DNA of 33,639 bases from Hydrogenimonas sp. (GCF_029932565.1 NZ_JAOZPV010000010.1:1-33639), one strand, 5' to 3'; positions 1 through 10,644 are shown, counted from the first letter of the stretch. The notes: generated by a model from the letters alone, not told the origin. Numbers and translations: made by a program.

Positions 1-2
1 CC

Positions 3-479
3 GAGGGAGTGATGAAAAATGTGCAGATCCATATTCAAGACTATTATCTGTACGGCGACAGTTTTCTTGTAAACAATCTGGTCGTGGGTTTGGCGTACAA
101 ATATATGAGTGAAAACTTTTTTGCGAGACCTTTCGTCGGAGTCCATTACATGCATGATACCTTCCATGACAGCCTGTGGAATGGGTACATGGGCGGATGG
201 GTATTCAATTATGATTTTCGGGCATTTGATCAGAAGTTTTCAATCTCAAACTGGCATGAATTCGAATGGAAGAGAGATGAATCTACCTACTTGAATGACG
301 ATGGTTCCAGGCAGGAGTTTGGTGACCGGTCTTCATGGGGTGTCCAGGGAGCGTTGGCAGCCTGGTGGCATGTCACCAAACATGTCACGGGGGGTATCCA
401 GTATCGCTACTCCTGGCATAAACTGGGTAACTATAACTATCTAAATGGCATAATCTATACGTTGAAATACAATTTTTGA
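3..479 (+). CDS. Tsx-like nucleoside-specific outer-membrane channel, C-terminal part
   Basis: This is the 3' end of a gene cut by the window edge; the reading frame is open through the first bases, so the apparent GTG at 9 is probably internal. The roughly 158 residues are rich in Tyr, Trp, Phe and Gly in alternating patterns, as in transmembrane beta strands, and end in YNF with the C-terminal aromatic typical of outer-membrane barrels. Motifs such as SNWHEFEW and the final [10 protein letters not shown] recall the Tsx/OmpK nucleoside channel family. It sits just upstream of deoA and cdd, which fits nucleoside uptake across the outer membrane. Barrel nature is well supported. The nucleoside specificity rests mainly on family resemblance and neighbours. 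Confidence 0.7.
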   Translation, partial: EGVMKNVQIHIQDYYLYGDSFLVNNLVVGLAYKYMSENFFARPFVGVHYMHDTFHDSLWNGYMGGWVFNYDFRAFDQKFSISNWHEFEWKRDESTYLNDDGSRQEFGDRSSWGVQGALAAWWHVTKHVTGGIQYRYSWHKLGNYNYLNGIIYTLKYNF

Positions 480-493
480 TGAAAGGAGCCCCG

Positions 494-1831
494 ATGCTTC
501 TACCGCAGGAGATCATTCGAAAAAAGCGTGACGGAAAAATATTAAGCAGGGAAGAGATAACATTTTTCGTCCGGGGTATTACAGACGGATCGGTCTCCGA
601 AGGGCAGATCGCCGCATTCGCGATGGCTGTCTATTTTCAGGGGATGACGATGGATGAGCGTATCGCCCTGACCGAAGCGATGCGAGACAGTGGCGATGTG
701 CTGGAGTGGAAAAGTCTGGAACTGGACGGTCCCGTGCTCGACAAACACTCGACTGGCGGTGTTGGCGATGTGGTTTCGCTCATGCTCGGACCCATGGTCG
801 CAGCATGCGGCGGCTATGTGCCGATGATTTCCGGACGCGGTCTTGGCCATACGGGTGGAACGCTCGATAAATTCGATGCAATTCCGGGCTACAACACCGC
901 ACCGGACAACACATTGTTTCGAAAAACCGTGAAAGAGATCGGTGTCGCAATCATCGGCCAGACAGGCAACCTGGCACCGGCGGACAAACGATTCTACTCC
1001 ATCCGTGACGTGACTGCCACGGTTGAATCGATCCCTTTGATTACTGCGTCGATTCTTTCGAAAAAACTGGCGGCAGGGTTGGAAGCACTTGTCATGGATG
1101 TGAAAGCAGGAAGTGGCGCTTTCATGCCCACCTACGAACTCTCCGAAGAGCTCGCCAAAAGTATCGTGACGGTTGCCAATGGTGCGGGATGCAGGACGAC
1201 GGCGCTGATTACCAATATGGACCAGGTACTCGCAAGCAGTGCGGGGAATGCCGTGGAAGTACGTGAAGCGGTGAAATATCTGACAGGGGAATATCGCAAT
1301 CCACGTCTTCACGATGTGACGATGGCTCTTTGTGGAGAGATGCTGCTGCTGGGTGATCTGGTATCGACAGAGGAAGAGGCACGTGATAAACTGCAACAGG
1401 CACTTGACAGCGGGAACGCGGCCGATCGCTTCGCCCGGATGGTCGCGGCACTCGGCGGACCGGCTGACTTCCTCGAAAAATATGATGACTACCTGGAAGA
1501 AGCACCGATTGTCCGGCCGATCTACGCCGAACAATCGGGTGTCGTCGAATCGATGGATACCCGGGCGATCGGCATGGCGGTTGTGGCGATGGGAGGCGGA
1601 CGCCGCAAACCGACCGATGCCATCGATTACGCTGTCGGTTTCAGTGACTTTGTCGCACTGGGAGAGAGGACGGATGAGGCGCGCCCCTTGGCGATTGTGC
1701 ATGTACGAAACGAAATGCAATTCGAAGAGGCGCAGAAAGCGTTGCGTGAAGCGATCTGTGTGGGCAAGAGAGTTCCCGAGAAGAAACCGATGGTTTTCAA
1801 GAAAATAACGAGAGAGGATACAGAGTCATGA
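494..1831 (+). CDS. deoA: Thymidine / pyrimidine-nucleoside phosphorylase
   Basis: Cytoplasmic enzyme that phosphorolyses thymidine (and related pyrimidine nucleosides) to the free base and deoxyribose 1-phosphate. The track start at 476 is extended: the ATG at 494 lies 5 nt after a GGAG ribosome site (485-488) and gives [14 protein letters not shown], matching the family N terminus. The protein is 445 residues, close to the usual 440. Family signatures seen are [24 protein letters not shown] (phosphate-binding region), [14 protein letters not shown] and [11 protein letters not shown]. It follows the Tsx-like gene and overlaps the next gene by ATGA, so it belongs to a nucleoside salvage operon with cdd. 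Confidence 0.95.
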   Translation: MLLPQEIIRKKRDGKILSREEITFFVRGITDGSVSEGQIAAFAMAVYFQGMTMDERIALTEAMRDSGDVLEWKSLELDGPVLDKHSTGGVGDVVSLMLGPMVAACGGYVPMISGRGLGHTGGTLDKFDAIPGYNTAPDNTLFRKTVKEIGVAIIGQTGNLAPADKRFYSIRDVTATVESIPLITASILSKKLAAGLEALVMDVKAGSGAFMPTYELSEELAKSIVTVANGAGCRTTALITNMDQVLASSAGNAVEVREAVKYLTGEYRNPRLHDVTMALCGEMLLLGDLVSTEEEARDKLQQALDSGNAADRFARMVAALGGPADFLEKYDDYLEEAPIVRPIYAEQSGVVESMDTRAIGMAVVAMGGGRRKPTDAIDYAVGFSDFVALGERTDEARPLAIVHVRNEMQFEEAQKALREAICVGKRVPEKKPMVFKKITREDTES

Positions 1832-2445
1832 CATTCGACTGGGTAGAGTGGTTCGGGTACCTGGCCTCGGTTGTCGTCCTGATTTCACTAATGATGGCGT
1901 CTATCGTAAAACTGCGCTGGATCAATCTGGTCGGTGCTTCGATGTTTACGATTTACGGACTGCTTATTCACTCGATACCGGTCGCTTTTCTAAATCTTGG
2001 AATCGTCGGCATCAATATCTACTATCTCTATCTTTTCTATACAGCCAAAGAAAAATTCACGGTTGTCGCAGCCGATATGGATTCCGAACTGTTCAACCAT
2101 TTTCTTGAAATCTATAAAGCGGAGATCGAAAGAATTGTTCCGATTAGCGCATTGAAACAGTGCCAGAAAGCTCTCTACCAGCTGCGGGACAATGAGGTGG
2201 CCGGTATTATGGTCGGCGACCGTATCGGTGATATTCTCGACATCAAGATCGACTTCGTCTTCCCGCGATACAGGGATTACAAACTCGGCGAATACTTTTT
2301 CGTCAAACATCCCGAACTTTTCAAGCAACGTGGAATCAGAAAAATTTTTGCCCATGCCAAAGACGATGCATATGCACACTATCTAAAGCGGATGGGTTTC
2401 AAAAGGGTTTCAGAGGATTCCAATACCTACGAGAAAGTTTTATGA
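1828..2445 (+). CDS. YgjV-like inner-membrane protein with C-terminal GNAT-like region
   Basis: A 205-residue protein. Residues about 8-72 form three closely spaced hydrophobic segments resembling the YgjV family of small inner-membrane proteins. Residues about 75-205 are soluble and end in a pattern ([13 protein letters not shown], then [16 protein letters not shown]) like the final helix and strand of GNAT acyltransferases. The start overlaps the deoA stop by ATGA, and the end overlaps cdd the same way, so it is translationally coupled inside a nucleoside salvage operon. Function is not known. A role in nucleoside metabolism is only suggested by position. Confidence 0.75.
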   Translation: MTFDWVEWFGYLASVVVLISLMMASIVKLRWINLVGASMFTIYGLLIHSIPVAFLNLGIVGINIYYLYLFYTAKEKFTVVAADMDSELFNHFLEIYKAEIERIVPISALKQCQKALYQLRDNEVAGIMVGDRIGDILDIKIDFVFPRYRDYKLGEYFFVKHPELFKQRGIRKIFAHAKDDAYAHYLKRMGFKRVSEDSNTYEKVL

Positions 2446-2840
2446 ACCGATTCGACGAACTCGATGCTCTTCTGAAAAATGCCTATGCTCCCTACAGCGG
2501 ATTTCGTGTCGCATCGGTCATGGTGACGAAAGAGGGCAGTCTGTTTCAAGGTGTCAATGTCGAATCGGTCGCCTATCCGACGACGATGTGTGCCGAAAGG
2601 AACGCGATCTTTCATGCCGTCTCCGAAGGTGCGAAACCCGGCGACGTCGCTGAAGTCCATATTCTGGCAAAAAACTCGGAGGGCAAGTACATCGAAGCGT
2701 TCCCATGCGGTGCGTGTCGACAGATTATCGCGGAACTCTCTCTCAATGAAGCGAAAATCTATGTTTATCGATCAAACGATGAAATCTCTGTCCATTCGAT
2801 ATCGGAACTTCTGCCGCACGCATTCTTTTCGTTGACGTAA
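2442..2840 (+). CDS. cdd: Cytidine deaminase
   Basis: Zinc-dependent deaminase converting cytidine or deoxycytidine to uridine or deoxyuridine in the cytoplasm. The 132 residues match the short homotetrameric type. The catalytic motif CAERNA (zinc Cys and general-base Glu) is near residue 48, and the second zinc site PCGACRQ is near residue 88. APYSGFRVA near the N terminus is the usual substrate-binding segment. It overlaps the upstream gene by ATGA. With deoA and the outer-membrane channel it makes a short pyrimidine nucleoside salvage operon. Confidence 0.95.
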   Translation: MNRFDELDALLKNAYAPYSGFRVASVMVTKEGSLFQGVNVESVAYPTTMCAERNAIFHAVSEGAKPGDVAEVHILAKNSEGKYIEAFPCGACRQIIAELSLNEAKIYVYRSNDEISVHSISELLPHAFFSLT

Positions 2841-2860
2841 TATCCGTTCGCATTTGTCTC

Positions 2861-5461
2861 TCATTTGAAAAGATGAAACGGAAATGTAAAGGTCCGTTTC
2901 ATGATGTTGATCGGTGCCGTTACGATATCTTTGGCTGCTGTCGTATGGACTTTTGGATCGTCAAGGCGGCCTTCGACCGACAATCCGATGGAAATCTTTC
3001 CGTTGTCTCCAAAAAGGATATATCCTGCAACGGGTATTTTGTGCATCGTTGCACTGATGGTTTCGAGAAACTGGATGCGCATCTTGATATCGATATGTTC
3101 TTTCTCGAAATCGATTTTCCCTTTTCCGAAGATGTTGGCACTCTTCCCGTGGATATTGATATTTTCAAAGGTGAAGATCGGTGCTTTGTAATGGTATTGG
3201 ACAACCGCTTTTTTGATCTTGAAACCTTTGTTGCTGAATCCGGGGTTTTTCAGCATCAGAATGGCCGGAATGGAGTTCAGCGCGGCAAGAACATTGTTGT
3301 AGACGGCACTTTTTGCCCACATTGTATCCCTGGCGATCATCGTACCGTTGAAATCGTCGATTTTGCCGGCAGTATCGAAGTCGAAATAACCTCCGTAAAG
3401 GTTGTCGAGCGGGGGAATGCCATGGGCAACTTTGTCGGAGAGGTCTCTGCCGACAATTTTCATATTGTCGTCGTAGAAGATTCCTCGGATCGTTCCCGAT
3501 CCATGTTTGGATTCGAATAGCGCCGAAAAAGGATGGGATGTAGTGATTTTTAACTGCAGCGCATCACACGGCAGATAGGCGTATTGCGTATGGATTGTAC
3601 TCGTTTTTCCATAGATGTGAATCAGATTGGCCTCGCTTCTACTTTTCTCTGCTGCATGCTGGTCCTTCAAATAGGGCCTGAGCAGTTCGCGAAGTTTGAT
3701 CACATTGATGTCGGTGTTTGCATAATGGATCGTCGTAAGTTTCCCTTTTTTATGGATGCGGATCGTATCGTTGAGAGCCACATCGATCTTTTCGGGCAAC
3801 AGGGTCGCTTCGATCGTGAAATGCTCCAAAGGTTTCCCCTCTTGCAGCAAGATATCGTTTTTGTAATCGATCTCTCCTTTCACATCGGTATGCTCAGGAC
3901 GATGGATAATATTCAGAACTCCCTCTTCGATCGGCTTGAGCGGACCTTCGAAATAGTGTTTGAGACGACTTAAGTCATGCAGAGCGATCTGCATCTCTCC
4001 ACCGGGCCTGTACTGTAGAGACGCATCGAGAGAGGGGATGTTGAAAAGAATATGTTTTTTGAAATCCATCTTGACATGAAGGGTATCCTGTTGAATACTC
4101 AGCAGAGGAAGTCTTCCTGTCGGAAATTTGAATTTGTCGATGGTCGCATAGAAATCCGCATCTTTTTTATCGAGATCGATGGTGCCTTTCAATGCCGCTT
4201 TCAAGTATGGATCGAAACGGATTCGGCAAGGTTTGATCGTCACAAGATTGTTGTCCGAAATGACATGCAGATTTTCGACAGGTATCGGAATAACATTGTC
4301 GAAAAGAAGCTCTGCCGATTCCGATTTGTAATCTCCCTTGTAGGAGACGATGGAACCGTCTGCGAGTGCTACGGTGAAATCGACAACGGCATCCATCGTT
4401 CCTTTTGTCTGTACGAACGGGATCGGTATGTTGTAAGCCCCGAGTATGTTACGTATCGAATCATCAAATCGGTCTTTGACGACAATATGGGCATCGAGCT
4501 CCGTCTTTCCGCCTCTGCCCAGCAGATTGCGTATACGAACGTAACTGCCATCCAGTTTTTTCTTCCGATAGAGAGGATTGTAGAGTTTGAATCCCAATAT
4601 ATCGTGACGATAACGTATATCGATTTGTCTGGTGTGAACGGGAGGTACGTCGGGATGGAAATGGATATCGGCATCATACGCTGTGGCAAACCCTGTGACT
4701 TTCTCAGGATCGAAAACGATTTTTCCATCCTGTTTCAAGGTGATTTCACCCTTTAAATCGTGAAGAATATAGCGTTTTGCAGGAATTTTTGGGTAGATCC
4801 ATACTTTGATATCCGGAGGCGGGTCGAGATAGTCCACGAGAGGTTTGATCGAATCGGTCGGTTCTGAATTGATGTTGAAGCCGATAAGATCTTTTTTATG
4901 CCAGACCGAAAAGAGACCGTTGAGGTTCAAGCCGCTGTATCGCCCTTCGCCTTTCCAGACATGATTTTTGACATCGTAGGCGAAACGCCCTTTGAGTGTC
5001 AGATCGGGTTTGAGAATGTAGAGTGTTTCGATTTTGGCGAAAAGTATTTTTTTTTCCGGATCGAAGAAAATCCGCGTTGCCAGTTCGAGTTTGTCCGTCT
5101 CGGCATAGAAAACATCGTCGAAGAAGAGAAGATGGGCCGTCTCTTCACCTGTTACAATGTCGTTGATCTGGATTTTTTCGAAAAAATGGGGGATGAAGCG
5201 GAGAAGATTGCCGATATTGTCGAGTTCCTGAAGTGCGCTGCCGCTCTTTTTCTTTTTGCCGATTTCCACCCTGTCGATCTCGATGATCAGTTTTTTATCC
5301 AGTTTGATGTAAAATTCTTTTATTTTCAAACCAGGGAGATCGATTTCGGGAATCGATAGACCCTTCGCAAGGATGACAGCCAGAATTATGAAAGCCAATG
5401 AAACAGCAAAAATGATTTTAAGAAGTGTCGAATGGAGTATCTTGGCTGTTGTTATTATCAT
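2861..5461 (-). CDS. DUF3971 / AsmA-like envelope protein
   Basis: An 866-residue protein with an N-terminal signal anchor (about residues 12-34) followed by a long beta-rich periplasmic region. It carries the repeated short strand pattern of the AsmA/YhdP/TamB superfamily. The C-terminal part, with GKGKIDFEKEHIDIKMRIQF and later GRLDDPKV, is the typical AsmA-like C-terminal signature. Members of this family act as inner-to-outer membrane lipid conduits or affect outer-membrane assembly; the exact role here is inferred. The only plausible start is the ATG at 5461, which places the first 50-89 nt over the opposite-strand start of mltG. It ends 20 nt from the convergent cdd stop. Confidence 0.8.
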   Translation of the reverse strand: MIITTAKILHSTLLKIIFAVSLAFIILAVILAKGLSIPEIDLPGLKIKEFYIKLDKKLIIEIDRVEIGKKKKSGSALQELDNIGNLLRFIPHFFEKIQINDIVTGEETAHLLFFDDVFYAETDKLELATRIFFDPEKKILFAKIETLYILKPDLTLKGRFAYDVKNHVWKGEGRYSGLNLNGLFSVWHKKDLIGFNINSEPTDSIKPLVDYLDPPPDIKVWIYPKIPAKRYILHDLKGEITLKQDGKIVFDPEKVTGFATAYDADIHFHPDVPPVHTRQIDIRYRHDILGFKLYNPLYRKKKLDGSYVRIRNLLGRGGKTELDAHIVVKDRFDDSIRNILGAYNIPIPFVQTKGTMDAVVDFTVALADGSIVSYKGDYKSESAELLFDNVIPIPVENLHVISDNNLVTIKPCRIRFDPYLKAALKGTIDLDKKDADFYATIDKFKFPTGRLPLLSIQQDTLHVKMDFKKHILFNIPSLDASLQYRPGGEMQIALHDLSRLKHYFEGPLKPIEEGVLNIIHRPEHTDVKGEIDYKNDILLQEGKPLEHFTIEATLLPEKIDVALNDTIRIHKKGKLTTIHYANTDINVIKLRELLRPYLKDQHAAEKSRSEANLIHIYGKTSTIHTQYAYLPCDALQLKITTSHPFSALFESKHGSGTIRGIFYDDNMKIVGRDLSDKVAHGIPPLDNLYGGYFDFDTAGKIDDFNGTMIARDTMWAKSAVYNNVLAALNSIPAILMLKNPGFSNKGFKIKKAVVQYHYKAPIFTFENINIHGKSANIFGKGKIDFEKEHIDIKMRIQFLETISATMHKIPVAGYILFGDNGKISIGLSVEGRLDDPKVHTTAAKDIVTAPINIMKRTFTFPFHLFK

Positions 5462-6347
5462 CGTATCACTTACATATTATCTTGTTCAGCCGGTGAAAAG
5501 CAATCGGGTACTCTTTTTGCCCTCCGGTACAGGGGCTACGATTATATCATATTTGAACCGAAACGGAATCGATGTGAACGGATTGGATCGGTATCTCCTG
5601 AGGTTTTTCGGTTATCCCCAGCAGGGGTGGATTGACATCGGTACAACCAAACTTACAAAAGCGGATTTTCTGTATCGGTTGACGCATGCCAAGGCCGCGA
5701 TGACCCAGGTGACACTGATACCCGGCGAGACGCGGGATATTTTTTTCGATTTGGTCAGTAAAAAGCTGGAGCTCGATCGAAAAAAACTGGATAGTGCATA
5801 CGAACGTTTTGCCCCCTGTCCCGATGGTGTCATCTGGCCCGATACCTATTATATTCCGATCGGCATTACGGAGGAGCATCTGGTCTATTATCTGGTGAAA
5901 CGATCGATGCAGCGGCACAAGGAGCTGTCGAAAAAATTTTTCGGGATTTATAATCAGAAAAACTGGTTTCGATATGTAACGATTGCATCCATCATTCAAA
6001 AAGAGGCGGCCGATGAAGAGGAGATGCCCATCGTGTCCGCCGTTATCTACAATCGACTGAAAAAGAGAATGCCACTGCAAATGGATGGTGCGCTCAATTA
6101 TGGGAGGTTTTCCCACACGAAAGTGACCAAACGGCGAATAGAACGCGATACGACGCACTTCAATACCTATAAATTTTCGGGTCTGCCCCCCTGGCCTGTA
6201 GGAAGTGTCTCGATCGAGGCGATCAAAGCGGCGATCAAACCGGCAAATGTGGAGTATCTCTATTTCGTCAAAGGCAAGGATGGCAAACACATTTTTACCA
6301 AGCGTTACAAAACGCATCTGAGAAACATCAAAAGTGTGAATAAATGA
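5373..6347 (+). CDS. mltG: Endolytic murein transglycosylase MltG (YceG family)
   Basis: Inner-membrane lytic transglycosylase that cuts nascent peptidoglycan strands and helps set glycan length. One membrane segment near the N terminus is followed by a periplasmic YceG domain. The active-site region reads IASIIQKEAADE with the catalytic Glu at about residue 211 of the track ORF, then VIYNRLKKRMPLQMD and the late GLPPWPVGSVS segment, all as in the family. The start is uncertain: ATG at 5373, 5388 or 5412 are in frame, none with a well-spaced ribosome site, and 5412 still keeps the membrane anchor. Any of them overlaps the 5' end of the divergent AsmA-like gene. Confidence 0.9.
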   Translation: MTARIMKANETAKMILRSVEWSILAVVIIIVSLTYYLVQPVKSNRVLFLPSGTGATIISYLNRNGIDVNGLDRYLLRFFGYPQQGWIDIGTTKLTKADFLYRLTHAKAAMTQVTLIPGETRDIFFDLVSKKLELDRKKLDSAYERFAPCPDGVIWPDTYYIPIGITEEHLVYYLVKRSMQRHKELSKKFFGIYNQKNWFRYVTIASIIQKEAADEEEMPIVSAVIYNRLKKRMPLQMDGALNYGRFSHTKVTKRRIERDTTHFNTYKFSGLPPWPVGSVSIEAIKAAIKPANVEYLYFVKGKDGKHIFTKRYKTHLRNIKSVNK

Positions 6348-6391
6348 AACATCGGTATCGCTTATTTTTTCGATTGGGTGCTATTTATGAC

Positions 6392-6419
6392 TTACTAAAA
6401 GTTTGATTGCTACTATAAA
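6392..6419 (+). promoter_or_regulatory. Possible promoter of icd
   Basis: A TATAAA-like -10 element at 6414-6419 lies about 32 nt before the icd start, with only a weak -35 match (TTACTA at 6392, 16-nt spacer). A strong AAGGAG ribosome site follows at 6441-6446, 5 nt from the ATG. The 104-nt gap after mltG shows no clear terminator. Confidence 0.35.
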
Positions 6420-6451
6420 GGTTATAAACCCAACAGAAAGAAGGAGAAATC

Positions 6452-8665
6452 ATGGCATCCAATCCGACCATCGTTTGGACAAAAATCGACGAGGCTCCGG
6501 CCCTCGCAACCTACTCACTCTATCCGATCGTTAAAAATTTTGCGAAAAAAGCTGGTGTAGATGTCGTACAGAAAGACATCTCCCTGGCCGGACGCGTTAT
6601 CGCGACATTTCCGGATGCGCTGAAAGAGGACCAGCGTATCGAGGATGAGCTGGCGAAACTCGGCGAACTGGTAAAGAAGCCGGAAGCGAACATCATCAAA
6701 CTCCCCAACATTTCAGCTTCCATCCCGCAGCTCAAAGAGTGTATCGCCGAGCTTCAGGCACAGGGATACGACCTGCCGGATTATCCGGAAGATCCGCAAA
6801 CGGATGCGGAAAAAGAGATTCAGGCGCGTTATGCCACATGCCTCGGTTCCGCCGTCAACCCGGTACTGCGTGAAGGCAACTCTGATCGCCGTGCGGCAGA
6901 CGCTGTCAAAAAATTTGCCCAGAAGCATCCGCATCGCCTCAAGCCGTTCGATCCGAACTGCAAGGCGTATGTCGCTCATATGGAAAAAAATGACTTCTAT
7001 GCCAACGAGCAGTCCGTTATCATGGAGAAGGGCGGCACCGTTACAATCGAACTGAACGGCAAAGTTCTGAAAACCCTGAACGATATCGAAGATGGCGAGC
7101 AGATCTCTTCAAGCTTCCTCGGAGCGGCGGATCTCGACGAGTTCCTCGCACAGACGGTCGAAGATGCGAAAGAGAAGGATCTTCTCTGGTCGATCCACCT
7201 TAAAGCGACGATGATGAAAGTCTCCGACCCGATCATGTTCGGTCATGCGGTCAAAGTGTTCTATAAAGAGGTTTTCGACAAATATGCCAAAGAGTTCGAA
7301 GAGATCGGTGTCAATCCCGATCTGGGTCTTGGCGACCTCTACCAAAAACTCCAGAAACTGCCGGATGAGAAGCGCGGCGAGATCGAACTGGAGATTTTCG
7401 AGACGTACAAACGACGTCCGAACATTGCAATGGTCGACAGTGACAAAGGCATTACAAACCTTCACGCATCCAACGACATCATTATCGATGCTTCCATGCC
7501 TCCGGTCATCCGCGAAGGCGGCAAGATGTGGAACAAAGATGGTGAACTGCAGGAGACTGTGGCAGTCATACCTGACCGAACCTATGCACGTATGTACAAA
7601 GAAATTCTCGAAGATTGTAAAATCAATGGACAATTCGATGTCACGACGATGGGCCACGTCAGCAATGTCGGTCTGATGGCCAAGAAAGCGGAAGAGTACG
7701 GATCACACCCGACCACATTCAAAATCGCAGAAGACGGCACTGTCGAAGTCAAAGACGGAAACGGCAATGTTTTGATGAAACACAGTGTCAAAAAAGGCGA
7801 TATCTGGCGACTCTACCGTGTCAAAGAGATCGCGGTCAAAGATTGGATCCGACTGGCCCACGAGCGTGCCAAACTGACCGGTGATCCGATCGTCTTCTGG
7901 CTCGACAGCAACCGCGCCCACGATGCGAACCTGATCAAGCGTATTGTCGAGGAACTGCCGCAGTATCTTGAAAAAGAGCCGGTTGAGTATCACATCATGG
8001 CACCGGAATTGGCAATGAAATACACACTGAAGCGCACACGTGCCGGCCTCAATACAATCAGTGTAACAGGAAACGTTCTGCGTGACTATCTGACAGACCT
8101 TTTCCCGATTCTGGAGCTTGGAACTTCTGCAAAAATGATGTCGATCGTTCCTTTGCTCGCAGGTGGTGGACTGTTCGAAACAGGTGCCGGCGGTTCCGCT
8201 CCGAAGCATGTCGAGCAGTTCCTCAAAGAGGGACACCTCCGATGGGACAGCCTGGGCGAGTTCCTGGCACTCGCCGAATCTCTGCGCATGATCGCACAGA
8301 AAAAAGGCGACGACAAGATCATGGAGATGGCCAAAGCCCTCGACAAAGCCAACGAAGCCTATCTCGACAACGATAACGCACCCAGCCGAAAATGTTGCGA
8401 ACCGGACAACAAAGCGAGCCACTTCTTCCTCGCGAAATACTGGGCGGAAGCACTGGCTGAAAGCAGCGACAAAGAGCTCGCCGAAACGTTTGGCACGATC
8501 GCGAAAGCGCTGGAAGAGAGTGAGCGCCAGATTCTGGACGAAATGCTTGCCATCGAAGGCAAAGAGCAGGATATCGGCGGTTACTACCATCCGGATGATG
8601 CCAAAGCCGAAGTGGCGATGCGCCCGAGCGAAACACTCAATAAAATCGTCGATTCCATCGCATAA
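6452..8665 (+). CDS. icd: Monomeric NADP-dependent isocitrate dehydrogenase
   Basis: Converts isocitrate and NADP to 2-oxoglutarate, CO2 and NADPH; it can run in the reductive direction in autotrophs. The 737-residue length and the N terminus [19 protein letters not shown] are typical of the large monomeric IDH-II type, which is unrelated in length to the homodimeric 400-residue enzyme. The motif [11 protein letters not shown] is the family substrate-binding segment, and [20 protein letters not shown] is also characteristic. It starts the central-carbon block and seems to be a separate transcript, since a hairpin and a promoter-like region follow it. The order icd-mdh-suc-oor matches Campylobacter. 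Confidence 0.96.
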   Translation: MASNPTIVWTKIDEAPALATYSLYPIVKNFAKKAGVDVVQKDISLAGRVIATFPDALKEDQRIEDELAKLGELVKKPEANIIKLPNISASIPQLKECIAELQAQGYDLPDYPEDPQTDAEKEIQARYATCLGSAVNPVLREGNSDRRAADAVKKFAQKHPHRLKPFDPNCKAYVAHMEKNDFYANEQSVIMEKGGTVTIELNGKVLKTLNDIEDGEQISSSFLGAADLDEFLAQTVEDAKEKDLLWSIHLKATMMKVSDPIMFGHAVKVFYKEVFDKYAKEFEEIGVNPDLGLGDLYQKLQKLPDEKRGEIELEIFETYKRRPNIAMVDSDKGITNLHASNDIIIDASMPPVIREGGKMWNKDGELQETVAVIPDRTYARMYKEILEDCKINGQFDVTTMGHVSNVGLMAKKAEEYGSHPTTFKIAEDGTVEVKDGNGNVLMKHSVKKGDIWRLYRVKEIAVKDWIRLAHERAKLTGDPIVFWLDSNRAHDANLIKRIVEELPQYLEKEPVEYHIMAPELAMKYTLKRTRAGLNTISVTGNVLRDYLTDLFPILELGTSAKMMSIVPLLAGGGLFETGAGGSAPKHVEQFLKEGHLRWDSLGEFLALAESLRMIAQKKGDDKIMEMAKALDKANEAYLDNDNAPSRKCCEPDNKASHFFLAKYWAEALAESSDKELAETFGTIAKALEESERQILDEMLAIEGKEQDIGGYYHPDDAKAEVAMRPSETLNKIVDSIA

Positions 8666-8669
8666 TCAC

Positions 8670-8689
8670 ACCGCACCTTCGGGTGCGGT
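8670..8689 (+). terminator. Hairpin with TTCG tetraloop after icd
   Basis: ACCGCACC-TTCG-GGTGCGGT forms a perfect 8-bp stem closed by a very stable UUCG tetraloop, starting 5 nt after the icd stop. No T-run follows, so it may act as a 3'-end stabilising or processing hairpin instead of a classical intrinsic terminator. Confidence 0.55.
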
Positions 8690-8739
8690 TCAAGATATGT
8701 GAGTAAAACTTTGATGAATTGAAGTTTTATTCGTTTATC

Positions 8740-8769
8740 TTGTCATTTGTTCTATACTTGCCCTATATA
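8740..8769 (+). promoter_or_regulatory. Probable promoter of the mdh-oorC operon
   Basis: TTGTCA at 8740-8745 and TATATA at 8764-8769 are separated by 18 nt, in the 160-nt AT-rich gap between icd and mdh. This would give a leader of about 50 nt before the mdh start. No other gap of comparable length occurs until the end of oorC, so this could drive the whole mdh-fum-suc-oor set. Confidence 0.5.
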
Positions 8770-8827
8770 CTATCACTAGTCTCCCATAGTCAGGCAGGCT
8801 AAAATAATTGAAATAAAAGGATTGCCA

Positions 8828-9784
8828 GTGGGAAAAGGAAAACGAGTTGGTATTGTAGGAGCCGGAAATGTCGGTTCAACAGCTGCGTTTATTCTAGCCA
8901 TGAATGGCTCTTGCCATGAAATCATTCTGCGGGATAATAAAGTTGACATTGCAAAAGGGAAAGCGCTTGATATGAGTCAAGCGGCCGCAGCCGCACGAAG
9001 CCATACCATCGTGTCAGTCGCGGAAGAGCCGAATCAGCTCGTCGATTGTGATGTGGTTGTTGTGACGGCAGGAAGCCCGCGTCTTCCCGGGATGAGTCGT
9101 GACGATCTCCTTCTGACCAACGCACGCATCACACGGGAAGTCGTGCGTGACATCAAAACCTACTCTCCCAATGCCATCATTATCATGGTTTCCAACCCTC
9201 TTGATGCCATGACCTACGTGGCTTTGAAGGAGAGTGGTTTTGAGCGTCATCGGATTCTCGGGATGGCGGGTATTCTCGACAGTTCGAGAATGGCCTATTT
9301 CATTCAGGAGAAACTGGGTTACGGTGCCGGTCAGATCCGCGCCTCGGTCATGGGAGGTCACGGAGACGACATGGTGCCGCTGCCGCGTTACTCGACGGTT
9401 GCCGGTGTCCCCCTGAACGATCTGCTGACAGACGAGGAGATCGACGAGATCGTCGAACGCACCAAGCATGGTGGTGCGGAGATCGTCAACTACCTTAAAA
9501 CCGGCTCCGCCTACTACGCGCCGGGCAAATCGGCGGTCATTATGGTCGAAGCGATACTGAAAGACACCAAGCAGATCTACCCCTGTGCCGTCTATCTTGA
9601 CGGAGAGTACGGCTACAGTGATGTAGTGAGCGGCGTGCCGGTCAGTATTGGTGCCGACGGTGCCGAAGAGATCATCAATATTTCACTCAATGCGTGTGAA
9701 CGGAAGATGTTCAAAAAATCGGTCGAGTCGGTCAGACAATTGATCGATACCCTCGAAAAACACAACTTTTTTGGAGAAAAATGA
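8828..9784 (+). CDS. mdh: Malate dehydrogenase
   Basis: NAD-dependent interconversion of malate and oxaloacetate in the cytoplasm. I choose the GTG at 8828, not the TTG at 8822, because the AAAAGG ribosome site ends at 8820 and leaves 7 nt to GTG but only 1 nt to TTG; the product is then 318 residues. Visible features are [10 protein letters not shown] (Rossmann loop), [11 protein letters not shown] with the Arg residues typical of malate rather than lactate specificity, and [14 protein letters not shown] with the catalytic His. It belongs to the LDH-like MDH group. The stop overlaps the first fumarase gene. Confidence 0.93.
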   Translation: MGKGKRVGIVGAGNVGSTAAFILAMNGSCHEIILRDNKVDIAKGKALDMSQAAAAARSHTIVSVAEEPNQLVDCDVVVVTAGSPRLPGMSRDDLLLTNARITREVVRDIKTYSPNAIIIMVSNPLDAMTYVALKESGFERHRILGMAGILDSSRMAYFIQEKLGYGAGQIRASVMGGHGDDMVPLPRYSTVAGVPLNDLLTDEEIDEIVERTKHGGAEIVNYLKTGSAYYAPGKSAVIMVEAILKDTKQIYPCAVYLDGEYGYSDVVSGVPVSIGADGAEEIINISLNACERKMFKKSVESVRQLIDTLEKHNFFGEK

Positions 9785-10635
9785 TGAGAGAAATTGCTTA
9801 CGAAGATATCGTCAAAGCGGTCAAAAACATGGTCATCCATACGGCGACGAATCTGCCGGAGGATGCACTCAGAAAGCTGAAAGAGGCCCATGAGAAAGAG
9901 AAGAGCCCCGTTGCCAAAAAGGTGCTTGAACAACTGCTCGAAAACGCAGAGATCGCCCGTACAGAGAAGCGGCCTCTCTGTCAGGACACCGGATTGGCCG
10001 TCTATTTCGTCAAAATGGGACAGGATGTTCATGTAACCGGTGGTACGCTGACGGATGCGATCAACAAAGGAACGGAAGAGGGGTATGTCGAAGGATATCT
10101 GAGAGCATCGACCTGCGACTGTTTCACCCGTGCCAATCTCAAAGATGTTATCGGCTACAACCTGCCTGCGGTCATTCATTACGATATTGTCGAGGGTGAC
10201 AAAATAGAGATCGAGTACGCTGCCAAAGGGGGCGGAAGCGAGAATGTCAGCCGCGCCCGTGTTCTGGCGCCTGCACAGGGGCCACAGGGTGTCATCGACT
10301 TTGTCAAAGAGGTTATCTCCGAAGCCGGGCCAAATCCATGCCCTCCGATCATCGTCGGTGTCGGTATCGGTGGTACATTCGAAAAGGCTGCCGTTTCCAG
10401 CAAATATGCCCTTTTCCGTGAAGCGGGAAAACCGAATCCCGATCCGGCGGTCGCAGAATTTGAAAAAGAGCTTCTTTTCGAACTCAACAAACTCGGTATC
10501 GGTGCCATGGGTATGGGCGGAACGGAGACGGTACTGGCGGTTCATGTCGAAAAGAACCCCTGTCACATTGCCAGTCTTCCAGTTAGTGTCAACGTTCAGT
10601 GCCACAGCAGTCGACACAATCACATAACGCTTTAA
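9781..10635 (+). CDS. Class I fumarate hydratase, alpha subunit
   Basis: Subunit of the oxygen-sensitive [4Fe-4S] fumarase (two-subunit form) that interconverts fumarate and malate. The 284 residues match the alpha/N-terminal domain of FumA/TtdA. Likely cluster ligands are in [24 protein letters not shown] and the late VQCHSSRH. Two ATGs (9781 and 9784) are possible; 9781 overlaps the mdh stop by 4 nt, and a GGAG at 9773-9776 serves either. The beta subunit follows after 9 nt. A two-subunit [4Fe-4S] fumarase fits an anaerobic or microaerobic reductive TCA cycle. Confidence 0.92.
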   Translation: MMREIAYEDIVKAVKNMVIHTATNLPEDALRKLKEAHEKEKSPVAKKVLEQLLENAEIARTEKRPLCQDTGLAVYFVKMGQDVHVTGGTLTDAINKGTEEGYVEGYLRASTCDCFTRANLKDVIGYNLPAVIHYDIVEGDKIEIEYAAKGGGSENVSRARVLAPAQGPQGVIDFVKEVISEAGPNPCPPIIVGVGIGGTFEKAAVSSKYALFREAGKPNPDPAVAEFEKELLFELNKLGIGAMGMGGTETVLAVHVEKNPCHIASLPVSVNVQCHSSRHNHITL

Positions 10636-10644
10636 GGATTTGCC

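Noticed and set aside
542-1720. 392-residue minus-strand ORF antisense to deoA
   Set aside because: Shadow frame of a well-conserved gene with low-complexity His/Arg/Phe/Asp composition.
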